The notes under the pieces were generated by a model. It saw nothing but the letters and a program-made list of their open reading frames with translations, made no database searches and was not told the DNA's origin. Below are positions 1 to 7,881 of a DNA stretch of 64,000 bases, in pieces (the stretch's first letter is position 1; the number at the start of each line of letters is the position of its first letter). Position numbers and translations under genes: made by a program. Source of the stretch: JAJVID01 sp050247435 (GTDB lineage: Bacteria > Acidobacteriota > Blastocatellia > RBC074); assembly GCA_050247435.1 (NCBI GenBank), contig JBFWUF010000011.1:62001-126000 (forward strand), in the 5' to 3' direction.

Positions 1-66
1 CCATCAAACGACACTGAGTCATTGAAAGCCACTGTTATTGCGCATGCCGCGCAAAGATCGGCAGGA

Positions 67-95
67 GGCTCCCTGGGTGTACCGTACCGGGAGCC
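67..95. repeat. short hairpin upstream of M48 gene
   Basis: A 7-bp perfect inverted repeat (GGCTCCC at 67-73, GGGAGCC at 89-95) closes a 15-nt loop. No T-run follows on the plus strand, so a plain intrinsic terminator is unlikely. It lies 49 nt before the next start codon and is one of many hairpins in the gaps of this window. Confidence 0.5.
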
Positions 96-144
96 GAAAC
101 CGCTAGTTCATGGCAAGGTAGCTTTACGGTAAGGAGAAATAACA

Positions 145-1275
145 ATGAGATTACCATCCGCTCGGCGTAACTTATGGCTTGGATTTAGCCTCTTCCTTCT
201 AGCAGCGCCGGTCGTGGCGCAAAACACCTCCCAGAAAACAAGCACATCAAACAACTCCGCACAGAAAAGAGAGCCGCTAGCTGAAAATGAAAATCCCGAA
301 ATGATCGGCAAGCGGAATATCAATAAGCTTCAAATAAACTTCTACTCCTTCGACAAAGAAGTCGCCATCGGACGCCAGTACGCCCAAGAGGTTGACCGCT
401 CGGCGAAGTTGGTCGAAGACCCGATCATTGTTGAATATGTCAACAAGGTCGGCCAGAACCTGGTGCTTCATTCTGACGCCAAAGTTCCCTTCACTATCAA
501 GGTGATTGACGCCGACGAGATCAACGCGTTCGCGCTGCCCGGCGGGTTCTTCTATGTCAACAAGGGGCTGATTCTGGCGGCGGATAACGAAGCCGAGATG
601 GCGGGGCCGATGGCGCACGAAATTGCGCATGTCGCCGCGCGCCACGGCGTTGAACAGGCGTCGAAAGGACAACTCGTCAACTTCGCCTCGCTGCCGGCGA
701 TTTTCCTCGGCGGCTGGGGCGGTTTCGCCATTCGTCAAGGATTGGGACTCGCCATCCCGATGGGCTTTCTGAAATTCTCGCGCGGCGCCGAATACGAAGC
801 TGACACGCTGGGCGTGCAGTATCTGTGGGCGACCGGATATGACCCACACGCGATGTCCACGTTCTTCGAGAAGCTGCAAGCTCAAGAGAAGAAGAAGCCT
901 GGCACCATGGCCCGCATCTTCAGCACGCACCCGATGGTCGGCGACCGCATTGTAAAGGTGAACGCGCTGATCGCGCGCTTCCCTGAACGCGGCGAATACA
1001 CCATCAATACTTCGGAATTCACACAGGTCAAAAATCGCCTGATCTCGTTCACGAACGCTCGCGCAACCGGCGGTCGTGGAGGCGTGGGAGCTTCGGAAGC
1101 CGACAGCAAACGCCCGACGCTCAAACGCCGCCAGCCTGCTCCGCCCGAAGGCGGCGATCCAAACGCCACTGGCGGGGATCAGGATCAGAAGGCTCCCGCC
1201 GAGCGTCCCACGCTGCGGCGCAAAGAAGGCGAAGCGACGAAGACCGAATCTTCATCGAAGCCAATCAAGAATTAG
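145..1275 (+). CDS. secreted M48-family zinc metalloprotease
   Basis: The 376-residue protein begins with a signal peptide (about residues 1-25, ending AQ). A peptidase M48 domain follows, with the zinc motif HEIAH at residues 158-162 and the third ligand expected at Glu216 in EYEAD. This is the arrangement of periplasmic BepA/LoiP-type proteases, which act in outer-membrane protein quality control. The C-terminal 70 residues are low-complexity and rich in Lys, Pro, Glu and Gly; unlike BepA, no clear TPR is visible there. AAGGAG at 132-137 supports the ATG at 145. A strong terminator follows at 1299-1330, so it is probably monocistronic. The substrate is unknown. Confidence 0.9.
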   Translation: MRLPSARRNLWLGFSLFLLAAPVVAQNTSQKTSTSNNSAQKREPLAENENPEMIGKRNINKLQINFYSFDKEVAIGRQYAQEVDRSAKLVEDPIIVEYVNKVGQNLVLHSDAKVPFTIKVIDADEINAFALPGGFFYVNKGLILAADNEAEMAGPMAHEIAHVAARHGVEQASKGQLVNFASLPAIFLGGWGGFAIRQGLGLAIPMGFLKFSRGAEYEADTLGVQYLWATGYDPHAMSTFFEKLQAQEKKKPGTMARIFSTHPMVGDRIVKVNALIARFPERGEYTINTSEFTQVKNRLISFTNARATGGRGGVGASEADSKRPTLKRRQPAPPEGGDPNATGGDQDQKAPAERPTLRRKEGEATKTESSSKPIKN

Positions 1276-1298
1276 CTCTCCTTTCGTCGAAAGTCTTG

Positions 1299-1330
1299 AA
1301 GGCAAGGCCGTTCGCGGTCTTGCCTTTTTC
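1299..1330 (+). terminator. intrinsic terminator after M48 gene
   Basis: A 12-bp stem (1299-1310 with 1315-1326, one G-T pair) is closed by the tetraloop TTCG and followed by TTTTTC. It starts 24 nt after the M48 stop codon and has all the features of a rho-independent terminator. Confidence 0.85.
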
Positions 1331-1341
1331 TTGCTCTGTTA

Positions 1342-1962
1342 GTGAGTTGGAACTCGGAGATGCGAGTGTTTCGCAATAAAGCAAGCGTTGCCTTGGGCGG
1401 AGTCTTGACCATTGCGGTTATTTGGATCGCCGCGCTCACTTATAGAATCGTCTCTTTTTCCCACCAGTCCAACGCTTTCCCCGCGGATGCGGCCGTAGTG
1501 CTGGGCGCGGCGGTCGCCAACTCGCAACCGACCCCGGTATTCGAGCAGAGAATCCAACACGGCATCACGCTCTTTCGCAATGGCGACGTGCGCACACTGG
1601 TCTTGACGGGAGGAGTTGGCGCCGGTGACAACCAGGCCGAGTCGGTTGTGGCGCGCAATTACTGCCTCGCGCACGGTGTGCCACAGGAGGCTCTGCTGAT
1701 CGAGACTGAATCGCACTCAACTGAAGAGAATCTCAGGAACGCCAAGCCGCTGCTGGAAGCCAACCAACTGCGGCGGACGCTGCTTGTAAGTGATCCACTC
1801 CACATGTACCGGGCCATCAAGATTGCGCGTGACCTTGGGATTGATGCATACCCTTCGCCGACGCCAACGACTCGATATGTGGGCTTAGCAAGCCAGACTC
1901 GATTCGCCGCGCGTGAGGTCTATTTTTACGCCCGCTATCTGCTCAAGCAGCTTGTGACATAA
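1342..1962 (+). CDS. YdcF/SanA-like (DUF218) envelope protein
   Basis: The 206-residue protein has one N-terminal membrane helix (about residues 14-34) and then a DUF218 domain. Family hallmarks include a VVLGAAV strand, a VLTGGV loop, an ESHSTEENLRNA segment and a VSDPLHMYRA segment. Relatives in E. coli (SanA, ElyC, YdcF) act at the cell envelope, with links to peptidoglycan and vancomycin tolerance, but the chemistry is not firmly settled. The start is uncertain: GTG at 1342 lacks a clear ribosome site, and ATG at 1360 (residue 7) would give almost the same protein. The preceding terminator suggests its own promoter. Confidence 0.85.
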   Translation: MSWNSEMRVFRNKASVALGGVLTIAVIWIAALTYRIVSFSHQSNAFPADAAVVLGAAVANSQPTPVFEQRIQHGITLFRNGDVRTLVLTGGVGAGDNQAESVVARNYCLAHGVPQEALLIETESHSTEENLRNAKPLLEANQLRRTLLVSDPLHMYRAIKIARDLGIDAYPSPTPTTRYVGLASQTRFAAREVYFYARYLLKQLVT

Positions 1963-2243
1963 AAGGCAGTCGAACAGTTCGGCGGCTCAGAATCGCCGCA
2001 GCCAACCTCACATAAACTCCAAACCATATTGATATTACATCTGCCCTGAGTGTAACATTGCCGCCGCTTCGTAAACGGTCAGTACATTGACCATCTGCAA
2101 CTATAATCAACTGCTCAACGATCAATTCAAATTCTAAACGCGACTGGCGGGCACTCTTCCGCGCTCACGCTGCATCCTGGCTGCGTCCCGCTCTCTCGCT
2201 TCAAACCACGGCCTTTGAGGGCCTAAGCTCTGGGAGGAATCGC

Positions 2244-2726
2244 GTGAAAATCTCTCTTTCCATCAACGGCCAGAAACACGAAGCTGATGTCGAGCCTCGC
2301 TTGCTGCTGGTTCATTTCATTCGCGACCTGGCGGGACTGACTGGGACGCACATCGGCTGCGAAACGTCCATCTGCGGCGCCTGCACCGCGATGATGGACG
2401 GCAAAGCCGTCAAAACCTGCGCCATCCTTGCCGTTCAAGCCGACGGCGCCGAGATCACAACCATTGAAGGTCTGGCGGCGAATGGCCAACTGCATCCCGT
2501 GCAGGAAGGCTTCTGGGAATGCCATGGCCTGCAATGCGGTTACTGCACGCCCGGAATGATCATGTCCGCGTGCGGATTGCTCAAGGAGAATCCGAACCCA
2601 ACCGAAGAGCAAATCCGCCACGGGCTAGAAGGCAATCTATGCCGATGCACCGGCTATCAAAACATCGTTGATTCGGTGAAATACGCAGCCAACAAGATGA
2701 ACGCTCAGGCCGCGAAGGCCGATTGA
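2244..2726 (+). CDS. coxS: molybdenum hydroxylase [2Fe-2S] small subunit, CoxS-like
   Basis: The 160-residue protein is a full-length small subunit of the xanthine oxidase/CO dehydrogenase family. The plant-type ferredoxin cluster ligands are C39, C44, C47 and C59; the second cluster ligands are C98, C101, C133 and C135 (CGYCTPG and CRCTGYQN). It passes electrons from the molybdenum site on CoxL to the FAD on CoxM. GGAGGAA at 2231-2237 fixes the GTG start. The order here is S-L-M, not the M-S-L of carboxydotrophs. A perfect TATAAT at 2102-2107 lies upstream, but no matching -35 box is at the right spacing. Confidence 0.95.
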   Translation: MKISLSINGQKHEADVEPRLLLVHFIRDLAGLTGTHIGCETSICGACTAMMDGKAVKTCAILAVQADGAEITTIEGLAANGQLHPVQEGFWECHGLQCGYCTPGMIMSACGLLKENPNPTEEQIRHGLEGNLCRCTGYQNIVDSVKYAANKMNAQAAKAD

Positions 2727-2737
2727 ACAAAAGCACA

Positions 2738-2796
2738 CCACGTAGTAACGAATTTATTCGTTACGTGACGTAACGAATAAATTCGTTACTACGTGG
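2738..2796. repeat. 59-bp perfect palindrome, cox-linked family copy 1
   Basis: Two 29-nt arms (2738-2766 and 2768-2796) are perfectly complementary around one central base. Each arm holds a smaller palindrome (GTAACGAAT, TT, ATTCGTTAC), so the element can form one long hairpin or two short ones. It lies between coxS and coxL and ends 14 nt before the coxL start. A second copy lies at 14346-14404, near coxG. The layout, GTAG followed by a palindrome and then its inverse, resembles REP doublets (REPINs); this comparison is an inference. Confidence 0.9.
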
Positions 2797-2810
2797 ACTA
2801 GGAGAACGAA

Positions 2811-5129
2811 ATGTCATTCCTGGCAAAATACATCGGACAGAAAGTCAAACGCACCGAAGATCCGCGGCTGGTTCAGGGCATCGGCCATTACGTTGACGAC
2901 ATCGAACTCGCCGGAACGCTCAGCGTCGTCATTCTGCGCAGCCCTTACGCCCACGCGAAGATCCATTCGATCAATATTGACGCGGCTAAAAACGCTCCCG
3001 GCGTCATCGCCGTCTACACCGGCGCCGATGTCGCGGGCAAAGTCGGCAATGTCCCTTGCGCCGCCGCGCTGCCCGAATTGAAAGTCCCGAAATACCCCGT
3101 GCTGGCGAGCGGCAAAGTCATCTTCGTCGGCCAGCCCGTGGCCGCCGTCGTCGCGACCGACAAGTACAAAGCTCGCGACGCCGCCGACCTGATTGAAGTT
3201 GATTACGACCCGCTCGATGTAGTCACCGACGCCGAGAAGGCCGCGCAGCCCGGCGGCCCCGTCATCCACGAAGAGTTCGGCACGAACGTCGCGTTCCATC
3301 ACAGCGCGGGCACGGGCGATGTCGAGTCGGCATTCAAGGCCGCCGACAAGATCGTCACTCAAAAGTTGAATCATCAACGACTGGCGCCGATCGCGATGGA
3401 GCCGCGCGGCGTGCTGGCTCAATACTTCCCCGGCGAACAGCAGATGAATCTTTGGTCATCAACCCAGATTCCGCACCTGATGCGCACGCAGGTGGCGTTG
3501 ATGCTGGGCATCGCCGAAAACCGGTTGCGCGTGATCACGCCGGAAGTCGGCGGCGGTTTCGGCAGCAAGCTAAACGTTTACGCCGAAGAGGCGCTGCTCG
3601 GCTGGATCGCGATGCAGGTGAAGAAGCCAGTGAAATGGATCGAATCGCGGCGCGAAAACTTTCAGGCCACGATTCACGGGCGCGCGCAGGTCGGTGAAGT
3701 CTCGGTCGCGGTCAAAAACGACGGGACGCTGCTCGGTTTGAAATACGACGTTACCGCCGATCTCGGAGCCTACCTGCAACTGCTGACTCCCGCGATTCCC
3801 ACACTGACGGGCTTGATGCTTTCGGGCTGTTACAAAATTCCGGCGATCTCAATGTCCTGCACCGGCGTCTTTACGAACAAGATGTCAACCGACGCTTATC
3901 GCGGCGCAGGCCGGCCCGAAGCGACTTACCTGGTCGAACGGATCATGGATCGCATCGCGCAGGAATTGGATATGGATCCGGTCGAGCTTCGCCGCAAGAA
4001 TTTTCCGAAGCCCGACGAGTTTCCGTTCGCCACGGCCACGGGGCTGTTTTACGACAGCGGCGATTACGAAAGAGCGCTCAGCAAAGCTCTTGAAATCTCC
4101 GACTACAAGAAGCTGCGTGAGGAACAAAAAGCCGCGCGCGCCGCTGGCCGCGTGATGGGCGTCGGCGTTTCGACTTACGTCGAAATCTGCGCAATGGGAC
4201 CTTCGATCGCGCTGCCCGCTGGCGGTTGGGAGAGCGCAACCGTGCGGATGGAGCCCACCGGCAAAGTGACCGTGATGACCGGCATCTCGCCGCACGGCCA
4301 GGGCGAAGAGACTTCGTTCGCGCAGATCATCGGCGACATGCTCGGCGTTGACATCAACGACGTCCTTGTCATCCACGGCGACACGTCAATCGTGCAATAC
4401 GGCATCGGCACCTTCGGCAGCCGAGGCATCGCGGTTGGCGGCGCGGCTCTCGTTTGCGCTACCGAAAAAGTCGTCGCCAAAGCCCGAACGCTCGCGGCGC
4501 ACCTGCTTGGAACCGACGAAGCCGGCCTGACTTTCGAGAACGGCAAGTTCGTCGGCGCGCCGAACGACAAGAGCGTCACGATTCAGGAAGTCGCGCTCGC
4601 GGCTTACATCCCGCATAACGTCCCGCCCGATTTCGAGCCTGGGCTGACGGCCACGCACTTCTTCGAGCCGAAGAATTTCACCTTCCCGAACGGCACTCAT
4701 ATCTGTGTCGTCGAAGTGGACAAAGAAACAGGCGACGTGAAAATTCTGCGTTACATCGCCGTTGACGATTGCGGCAAGCAGATCAACCCGCTGATCGTGC
4801 AAGGTCAGGTTCACGGCGGCATCGCGCAGGGTCTGGCTCAGGCGTTGTTTGAAGAAGTCGTCTACGACGAAAACGGCCAGTTGCTGACCGGCGAACTGAT
4901 GGATTACGCCGTGCCGAAGGCGCATCAACTGCCGCGCTACGAACTCGATCACACTGAGACGCCAACCGACGTCAACCCGCTCGGAGCCAAAGGCGTCGGC
5001 GAAGCCGGCACGATCGGTTCGACACCCGCTGTCGCAAACGCGGTGATTGACGCGCTCGCGCCGTTTGGCGTGAAGCACGTTGACCTGCCGCTGCGGCCTG
5101 AGAAGCTTTGGAGGCTGATGAATAACTGA
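2811..5129 (+). CDS. coxL: molybdenum hydroxylase large subunit, form II CoxL-like
   Basis: The 772-residue protein carries the molybdopterin-cytosine-dinucleotide site. The loop at residues 362-368 reads AYRGAGR. True CO dehydrogenases (form I) have AYxCSFR with a catalytic Cys there, so this is a form II enzyme whose substrate is unproven; aldehydes or N-heterocycles are possible. The cofactor loop GGGFGSK and the base-catalyst Glu731 in GVGEAG are intact, so it should be an active hydroxylase. It starts with an ATG after AGGAG, 14 nt downstream of the 59-bp palindrome, and is in one operon with coxS and coxM. Confidence 0.95.
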   Translation: MSFLAKYIGQKVKRTEDPRLVQGIGHYVDDIELAGTLSVVILRSPYAHAKIHSINIDAAKNAPGVIAVYTGADVAGKVGNVPCAAALPELKVPKYPVLASGKVIFVGQPVAAVVATDKYKARDAADLIEVDYDPLDVVTDAEKAAQPGGPVIHEEFGTNVAFHHSAGTGDVESAFKAADKIVTQKLNHQRLAPIAMEPRGVLAQYFPGEQQMNLWSSTQIPHLMRTQVALMLGIAENRLRVITPEVGGGFGSKLNVYAEEALLGWIAMQVKKPVKWIESRRENFQATIHGRAQVGEVSVAVKNDGTLLGLKYDVTADLGAYLQLLTPAIPTLTGLMLSGCYKIPAISMSCTGVFTNKMSTDAYRGAGRPEATYLVERIMDRIAQELDMDPVELRRKNFPKPDEFPFATATGLFYDSGDYERALSKALEISDYKKLREEQKAARAAGRVMGVGVSTYVEICAMGPSIALPAGGWESATVRMEPTGKVTVMTGISPHGQGEETSFAQIIGDMLGVDINDVLVIHGDTSIVQYGIGTFGSRGIAVGGAALVCATEKVVAKARTLAAHLLGTDEAGLTFENGKFVGAPNDKSVTIQEVALAAYIPHNVPPDFEPGLTATHFFEPKNFTFPNGTHICVVEVDKETGDVKILRYIAVDDCGKQINPLIVQGQVHGGIAQGLAQALFEEVVYDENGQLLTGELMDYAVPKAHQLPRYELDHTETPTDVNPLGAKGVGEAGTIGSTPAVANAVIDALAPFGVKHVDLPLRPEKLWRLMNN

Positions 5130-5132
5130 GAA

Positions 5133-5154
5133 CCTGGGAGCGCGCGCTCCCAGG
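5133..5154. repeat. 22-bp perfect palindrome between coxL and coxM
   Basis: The self-complementary stretch begins CCTGGGAGCG and ends CGCTCCCAGG. It starts 3 nt after the coxL stop and ends 12 nt before the coxM ATG, just upstream of AAGGAG. It may tune the L:M ratio by mRNA processing or by ribosome access; that role is inferred from position only. Confidence 0.8.
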
Positions 5155-5166
5155 AAAAGGAGAGCC

Positions 5167-6030
5167 ATGATTCCAAACAATTTTGAATACTTCGCGCCAG
5201 CGACAATCGAAGAAGCGTTGAAGCTCGTTGACCAGCACGGCGACGATTGCAAAATCCTCTCCGGCGGTCACAGTCTCGTTCCCGTCCTGAAACTCCGTCT
5301 GGCAGCGCCAGCCGTGATCGTTGACATCGGGCGCATCAAGGAATTGAAGACGATCAAAGTTGACGGCGATACGATCCGCATCGGAGCCAACGCCACACAC
5401 GCCGAGATCACTGCCAACGCTGATTTGAAAAAACATTGCCCGCTGCTGTGCGAAACGGCGGCACAGATCGGCGACCAACAGGTTCGCAATCGCGGAACCA
5501 TCGGCGGCAGTTTGACGCATGCCGATCCTGCCGCCGATTGGCCTGCGGCAATTCTGGCTCTGGACGCTGAGATCATCACGCGATCCAGCAATGGCGAACG
5601 CACGATCAAAGCCGTTGACTTCTTCGTTGACGTGATGACAAGCGCCGTCGAGCCGAACGAGATCGTCACCGAAATCCGCGTGCCCAAACCCGCGCAGCCG
5701 AACGCGGCGGTCTACCTGAAAGTTCCGCAATCGGCGTCGGGCTTTGCCGTCGTTGGCATTGCGGCTCAACTCAAGATCACCAACGGCACGTGCGAAGACG
5801 TCAGCATCGGCGTCACCGGCCTTGCGCCCAAAGCGTTCCGCGCCGCTTCGGTCGAGGCCGCGCTGCGCGGCAAGGCGATTGACGACGCGACGCTCGGCGC
5901 GGCGGCGGCTCGCTGCGACGCTGAAGCCGAAGACGCGATGGAAGACATCCACGCGTCTGGCGATTATCGCCGCCATCTGGCTCGCGTCTACGCGCGGCGC
6001 GCCGTTCAAGCGGCGGCGGCGAAAGCATAA
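5167..6030 (+). CDS. coxM: molybdenum hydroxylase FAD subunit, CoxM-like
   Basis: The 287-residue protein has the family's two FAD-binding signatures, SGGHSL at residues 32-37 and TIGGS at 111-115, followed by the CO_deh_flav_C-type C-terminal domain. It takes electrons from the CoxS clusters and passes them to the respiratory chain. AAGGAG sits before the ATG. It is the last gene of the S-L-M set; no coxD, coxE or coxF follows, so maturation functions must be encoded elsewhere, apart from coxG at 14.6 kb. Confidence 0.95.
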   Translation: MIPNNFEYFAPATIEEALKLVDQHGDDCKILSGGHSLVPVLKLRLAAPAVIVDIGRIKELKTIKVDGDTIRIGANATHAEITANADLKKHCPLLCETAAQIGDQQVRNRGTIGGSLTHADPAADWPAAILALDAEIITRSSNGERTIKAVDFFVDVMTSAVEPNEIVTEIRVPKPAQPNAAVYLKVPQSASGFAVVGIAAQLKITNGTCEDVSIGVTGLAPKAFRAASVEAALRGKAIDDATLGAAAARCDAEAEDAMEDIHASGDYRRHLARVYARRAVQAAAAKA

Positions 6031-6036
6031 TTTGCA

Positions 6037-6098
6037 GGGAGTAGGGAGTGGGAAGCGGGAAAAGAAGTTGCTCCCCACTCCCCACTCCCCACTCCCTA
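6037..6098. repeat. imperfect hairpin repeat of GGGAGT/ACTCCC units
   Basis: A purine arm (AGGGAGTAGGGAGTGGG) is followed by a pyrimidine arm made of three CCCCACT-like units. The arms pair imperfectly. It begins 6 nt after the coxM stop and ends 15 nt before the likely ATG at 6114. An upstream in-frame start at 6048 would force translation of this repeat and is not accepted. Confidence 0.75.
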
Positions 6099-6113
6099 AT
6101 TCCCGTTGCCCCA

Positions 6114-7196
6114 ATGCTTGCAGACATAGTCAAAATTCATTGCCTCAAACATCACGCCGACTTCCCGATGTCGCGCACGAGCCGCATCGTCGTGTGCAAG
6201 GAGGGCGCTGAAGAGCACACGCTGTCGGATAACTTCCCCTATTCCGGCTCGTGGGTTTATTGCTGTAACTGCCAATCGTTCATCGCCTGGGAAACCGGGC
6301 GCGCCGATGTTTCCGTCACGCAATGCCCGTTCTGTCTCAGTTCGATGAACCCGCGGCTTTACGCCTGCGATCATTGCGCGGTGACGATGGTGGATTTCGA
6401 CGACCAGACTTTGCGCAAACATCACATGGTGCTCAACTGGGGAATGCCGCAACCCGCCTGTCCCGCCTGTCATCAATTTCCGCGCTCGACTCCGAAACAG
6501 CATTTCTGCCAGTCGTTGCAGGTCAATCTGGCGACGGCTCGTCCGGCCTGTCCGTTTTGCGACGTCAAAACCGGTGAGGCTGTCGTTGACGGGACAAAAA
6601 CCAGCGCCGCGAAATTTGACACGGTGTTGGCCGACGCGGAAGCTCGCGCGAGAGAGGCCGAGGAACGCCGCCAATTGGCCGAGGACGCCGCCCGCAAAGA
6701 GATCGAGTTGCGTGTGCGGGCCGAACGCATAGCCGAAGAGATAGCGCAGGAACTCTCTCAGTTTCCGGCGACTGACCCCGAATTGGCCAGGAGAGAAACC
6801 GAGGCCGCGAAGGCCAAAGCCGAAGCTGAAGCCAGGGCCAGAGCCGAAGCGGAACATCTGGCTCGAACCGCCGCGTTTGAAAGACAAGAAGCCGAACGAA
6901 GGAAGACTGAAGCGGAAGGCAGAGCGCGCGAAGCCGAAGAGAAGGCGCGCGCAATCGAGGAGCGCCGCAGATGGGCCGAGGCCGCCGCGATAAAAGAGGC
7001 GGAGATGCGCGAGATGGCTGAAATGCAAGCCAGACAGATGTCCGAAAGGCTCACAAGCAATCTTGCGCAGTCGCAGGCCAAAGCCGAGGCGATCTCCAGG
7101 AAAGACAAAGTGGCCATAGCTCTCTATGCCGGTATCGCGGTCGCGTTGTCTTTCGCTCTGACACTGATTATCGTCACACTGATTCGTTCCTTGTGA
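6114..7196 (+). CDS. multi-zinc-ribbon, coiled-coil, tail-anchored membrane protein
   Basis: The 360-residue protein has three parts. Residues 1-165 hold several CxxC pairs (CNC, CPFC, CDHC, CPAC, CPFC) typical of rubredoxin-like zinc ribbons. Residues about 180-335 are a heptad-rich Ala/Glu/Arg coiled coil. The last 28 residues are one hydrophobic helix ending in RSL, so the bulk should face the cytoplasm from a C-terminal anchor. I do not recognise a named family. A longer form from 6048 would add 22 residues encoded by the hairpin repeat, so ATG 6114 is preferred. The gene at 15671 has the same coiled-coil plus tail-anchor plan without zinc ribbons, and both are followed by a small Pro-rich membrane protein. 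Confidence 0.8.
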   Translation: MLADIVKIHCLKHHADFPMSRTSRIVVCKEGAEEHTLSDNFPYSGSWVYCCNCQSFIAWETGRADVSVTQCPFCLSSMNPRLYACDHCAVTMVDFDDQTLRKHHMVLNWGMPQPACPACHQFPRSTPKQHFCQSLQVNLATARPACPFCDVKTGEAVVDGTKTSAAKFDTVLADAEARAREAEERRQLAEDAARKEIELRVRAERIAEEIAQELSQFPATDPELARRETEAAKAKAEAEARARAEAEHLARTAAFERQEAERRKTEAEGRAREAEEKARAIEERRRWAEAAAIKEAEMREMAEMQARQMSERLTSNLAQSQAKAEAISRKDKVAIALYAGIAVALSFALTLIIVTLIRSL

Positions 7197-7241
7197 GGAT
7201 TCGTTTGAATTCCTCGCCATAGTTGCCCGGAGGAATAGGCT

Positions 7242-7808
7242 ATGAGAATCAGATATCTTTCACTGGCGTTGATTGTTTCATCTCTCGCCGTCGTCGCGCT
7301 CGCCGGTTTCGGCCAAAAGGCTGTCATGGCGCAGATCACTTTTGTTCAGACGCCGCAGAACCGCAACCAGACACAGAATCAGCGCGGGCTTCCGCCTGAA
7401 AAGAAGAAGTCATTATCGCGATACGGGCCTGAAGACGTCTTCCCCGGCGTCAACCAACAGGAAGAGAGCCGCGGGCGAAATTCCGGACAGCGGCAAAGGT
7501 CGCGTAGAGCTTCCACTTCGAGACCTGCGTCGGCTCCGAGACAATCACCCACTCCAGCGGCGACTCCGGTCTTGACGCCGTCTTCCGCGTCAAGTCAACC
7601 GGCGACGGCGAAACCAAGCCCGACGCTGATGGCAGTGTTGGGCAATCAGTTTCAGCAAGCGGCGCCCGCCCGGCAATCCTCTTCCACTCAATCCGCCTCT
7701 CCGTGGACTGTGCCGGTTTTATCAGGATTGGCCCTGATCGTCTCCATCGCATTGATCTACGTGCTCACCAGGCTTATAGAAAAGATACGCGAAGACAGTC
7801 GCGTCTGA
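7242..7808 (+). CDS. small Pro/Ser-rich bitopic membrane protein
   Basis: The 188-residue protein has an N-terminal signal-like helix ending in MAQ, then a basic, disordered Gln/Arg/Ser/Pro/Thr-rich middle with a KKK patch. A C-terminal membrane helix (about residues 155-178) is followed by a charged tail. The plan matches the 17382-17975 product, including a PV-(x)-LxGL helix start and a basic end, which suggests paralogy. ATG 7242 follows GGAGG by 7 nt. Function is unknown; pairing with a tail-anchored coiled-coil gene suggests the two products meet at the membrane. Confidence 0.75.
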   Translation: MRIRYLSLALIVSSLAVVALAGFGQKAVMAQITFVQTPQNRNQTQNQRGLPPEKKKSLSRYGPEDVFPGVNQQEESRGRNSGQRQRSRRASTSRPASAPRQSPTPAATPVLTPSSASSQPATAKPSPTLMAVLGNQFQQAAPARQSSSTQSASPWTVPVLSGLALIVSIALIYVLTRLIEKIREDSRV

Positions 7809-7881
7809 GCGCCTTCACGACGCTTTGCCGGAGAAACATTCGAGAACATATCCGCCGAGAACATAATTGAAGGTTTGCAGG

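Noticed and set aside
2811..5129. Calling this a genuine carbon monoxide dehydrogenase
   Set aside because: The active-site loop is AYRGAGR (form II), not AYxCSFR.
6037..6098. Possible CRISPR or tandem repeat array
   Set aside because: The units are short purine/pyrimidine runs forming a hairpin, without regular spacers.
4972..6114. 380-codon minus-strand open frame opposite coxM
   Set aside because: It lies antisense to a clear CoxM coding frame, is Arg-rich and of low protein quality, and has no domain; long antisense frames are common in GC-rich genes.
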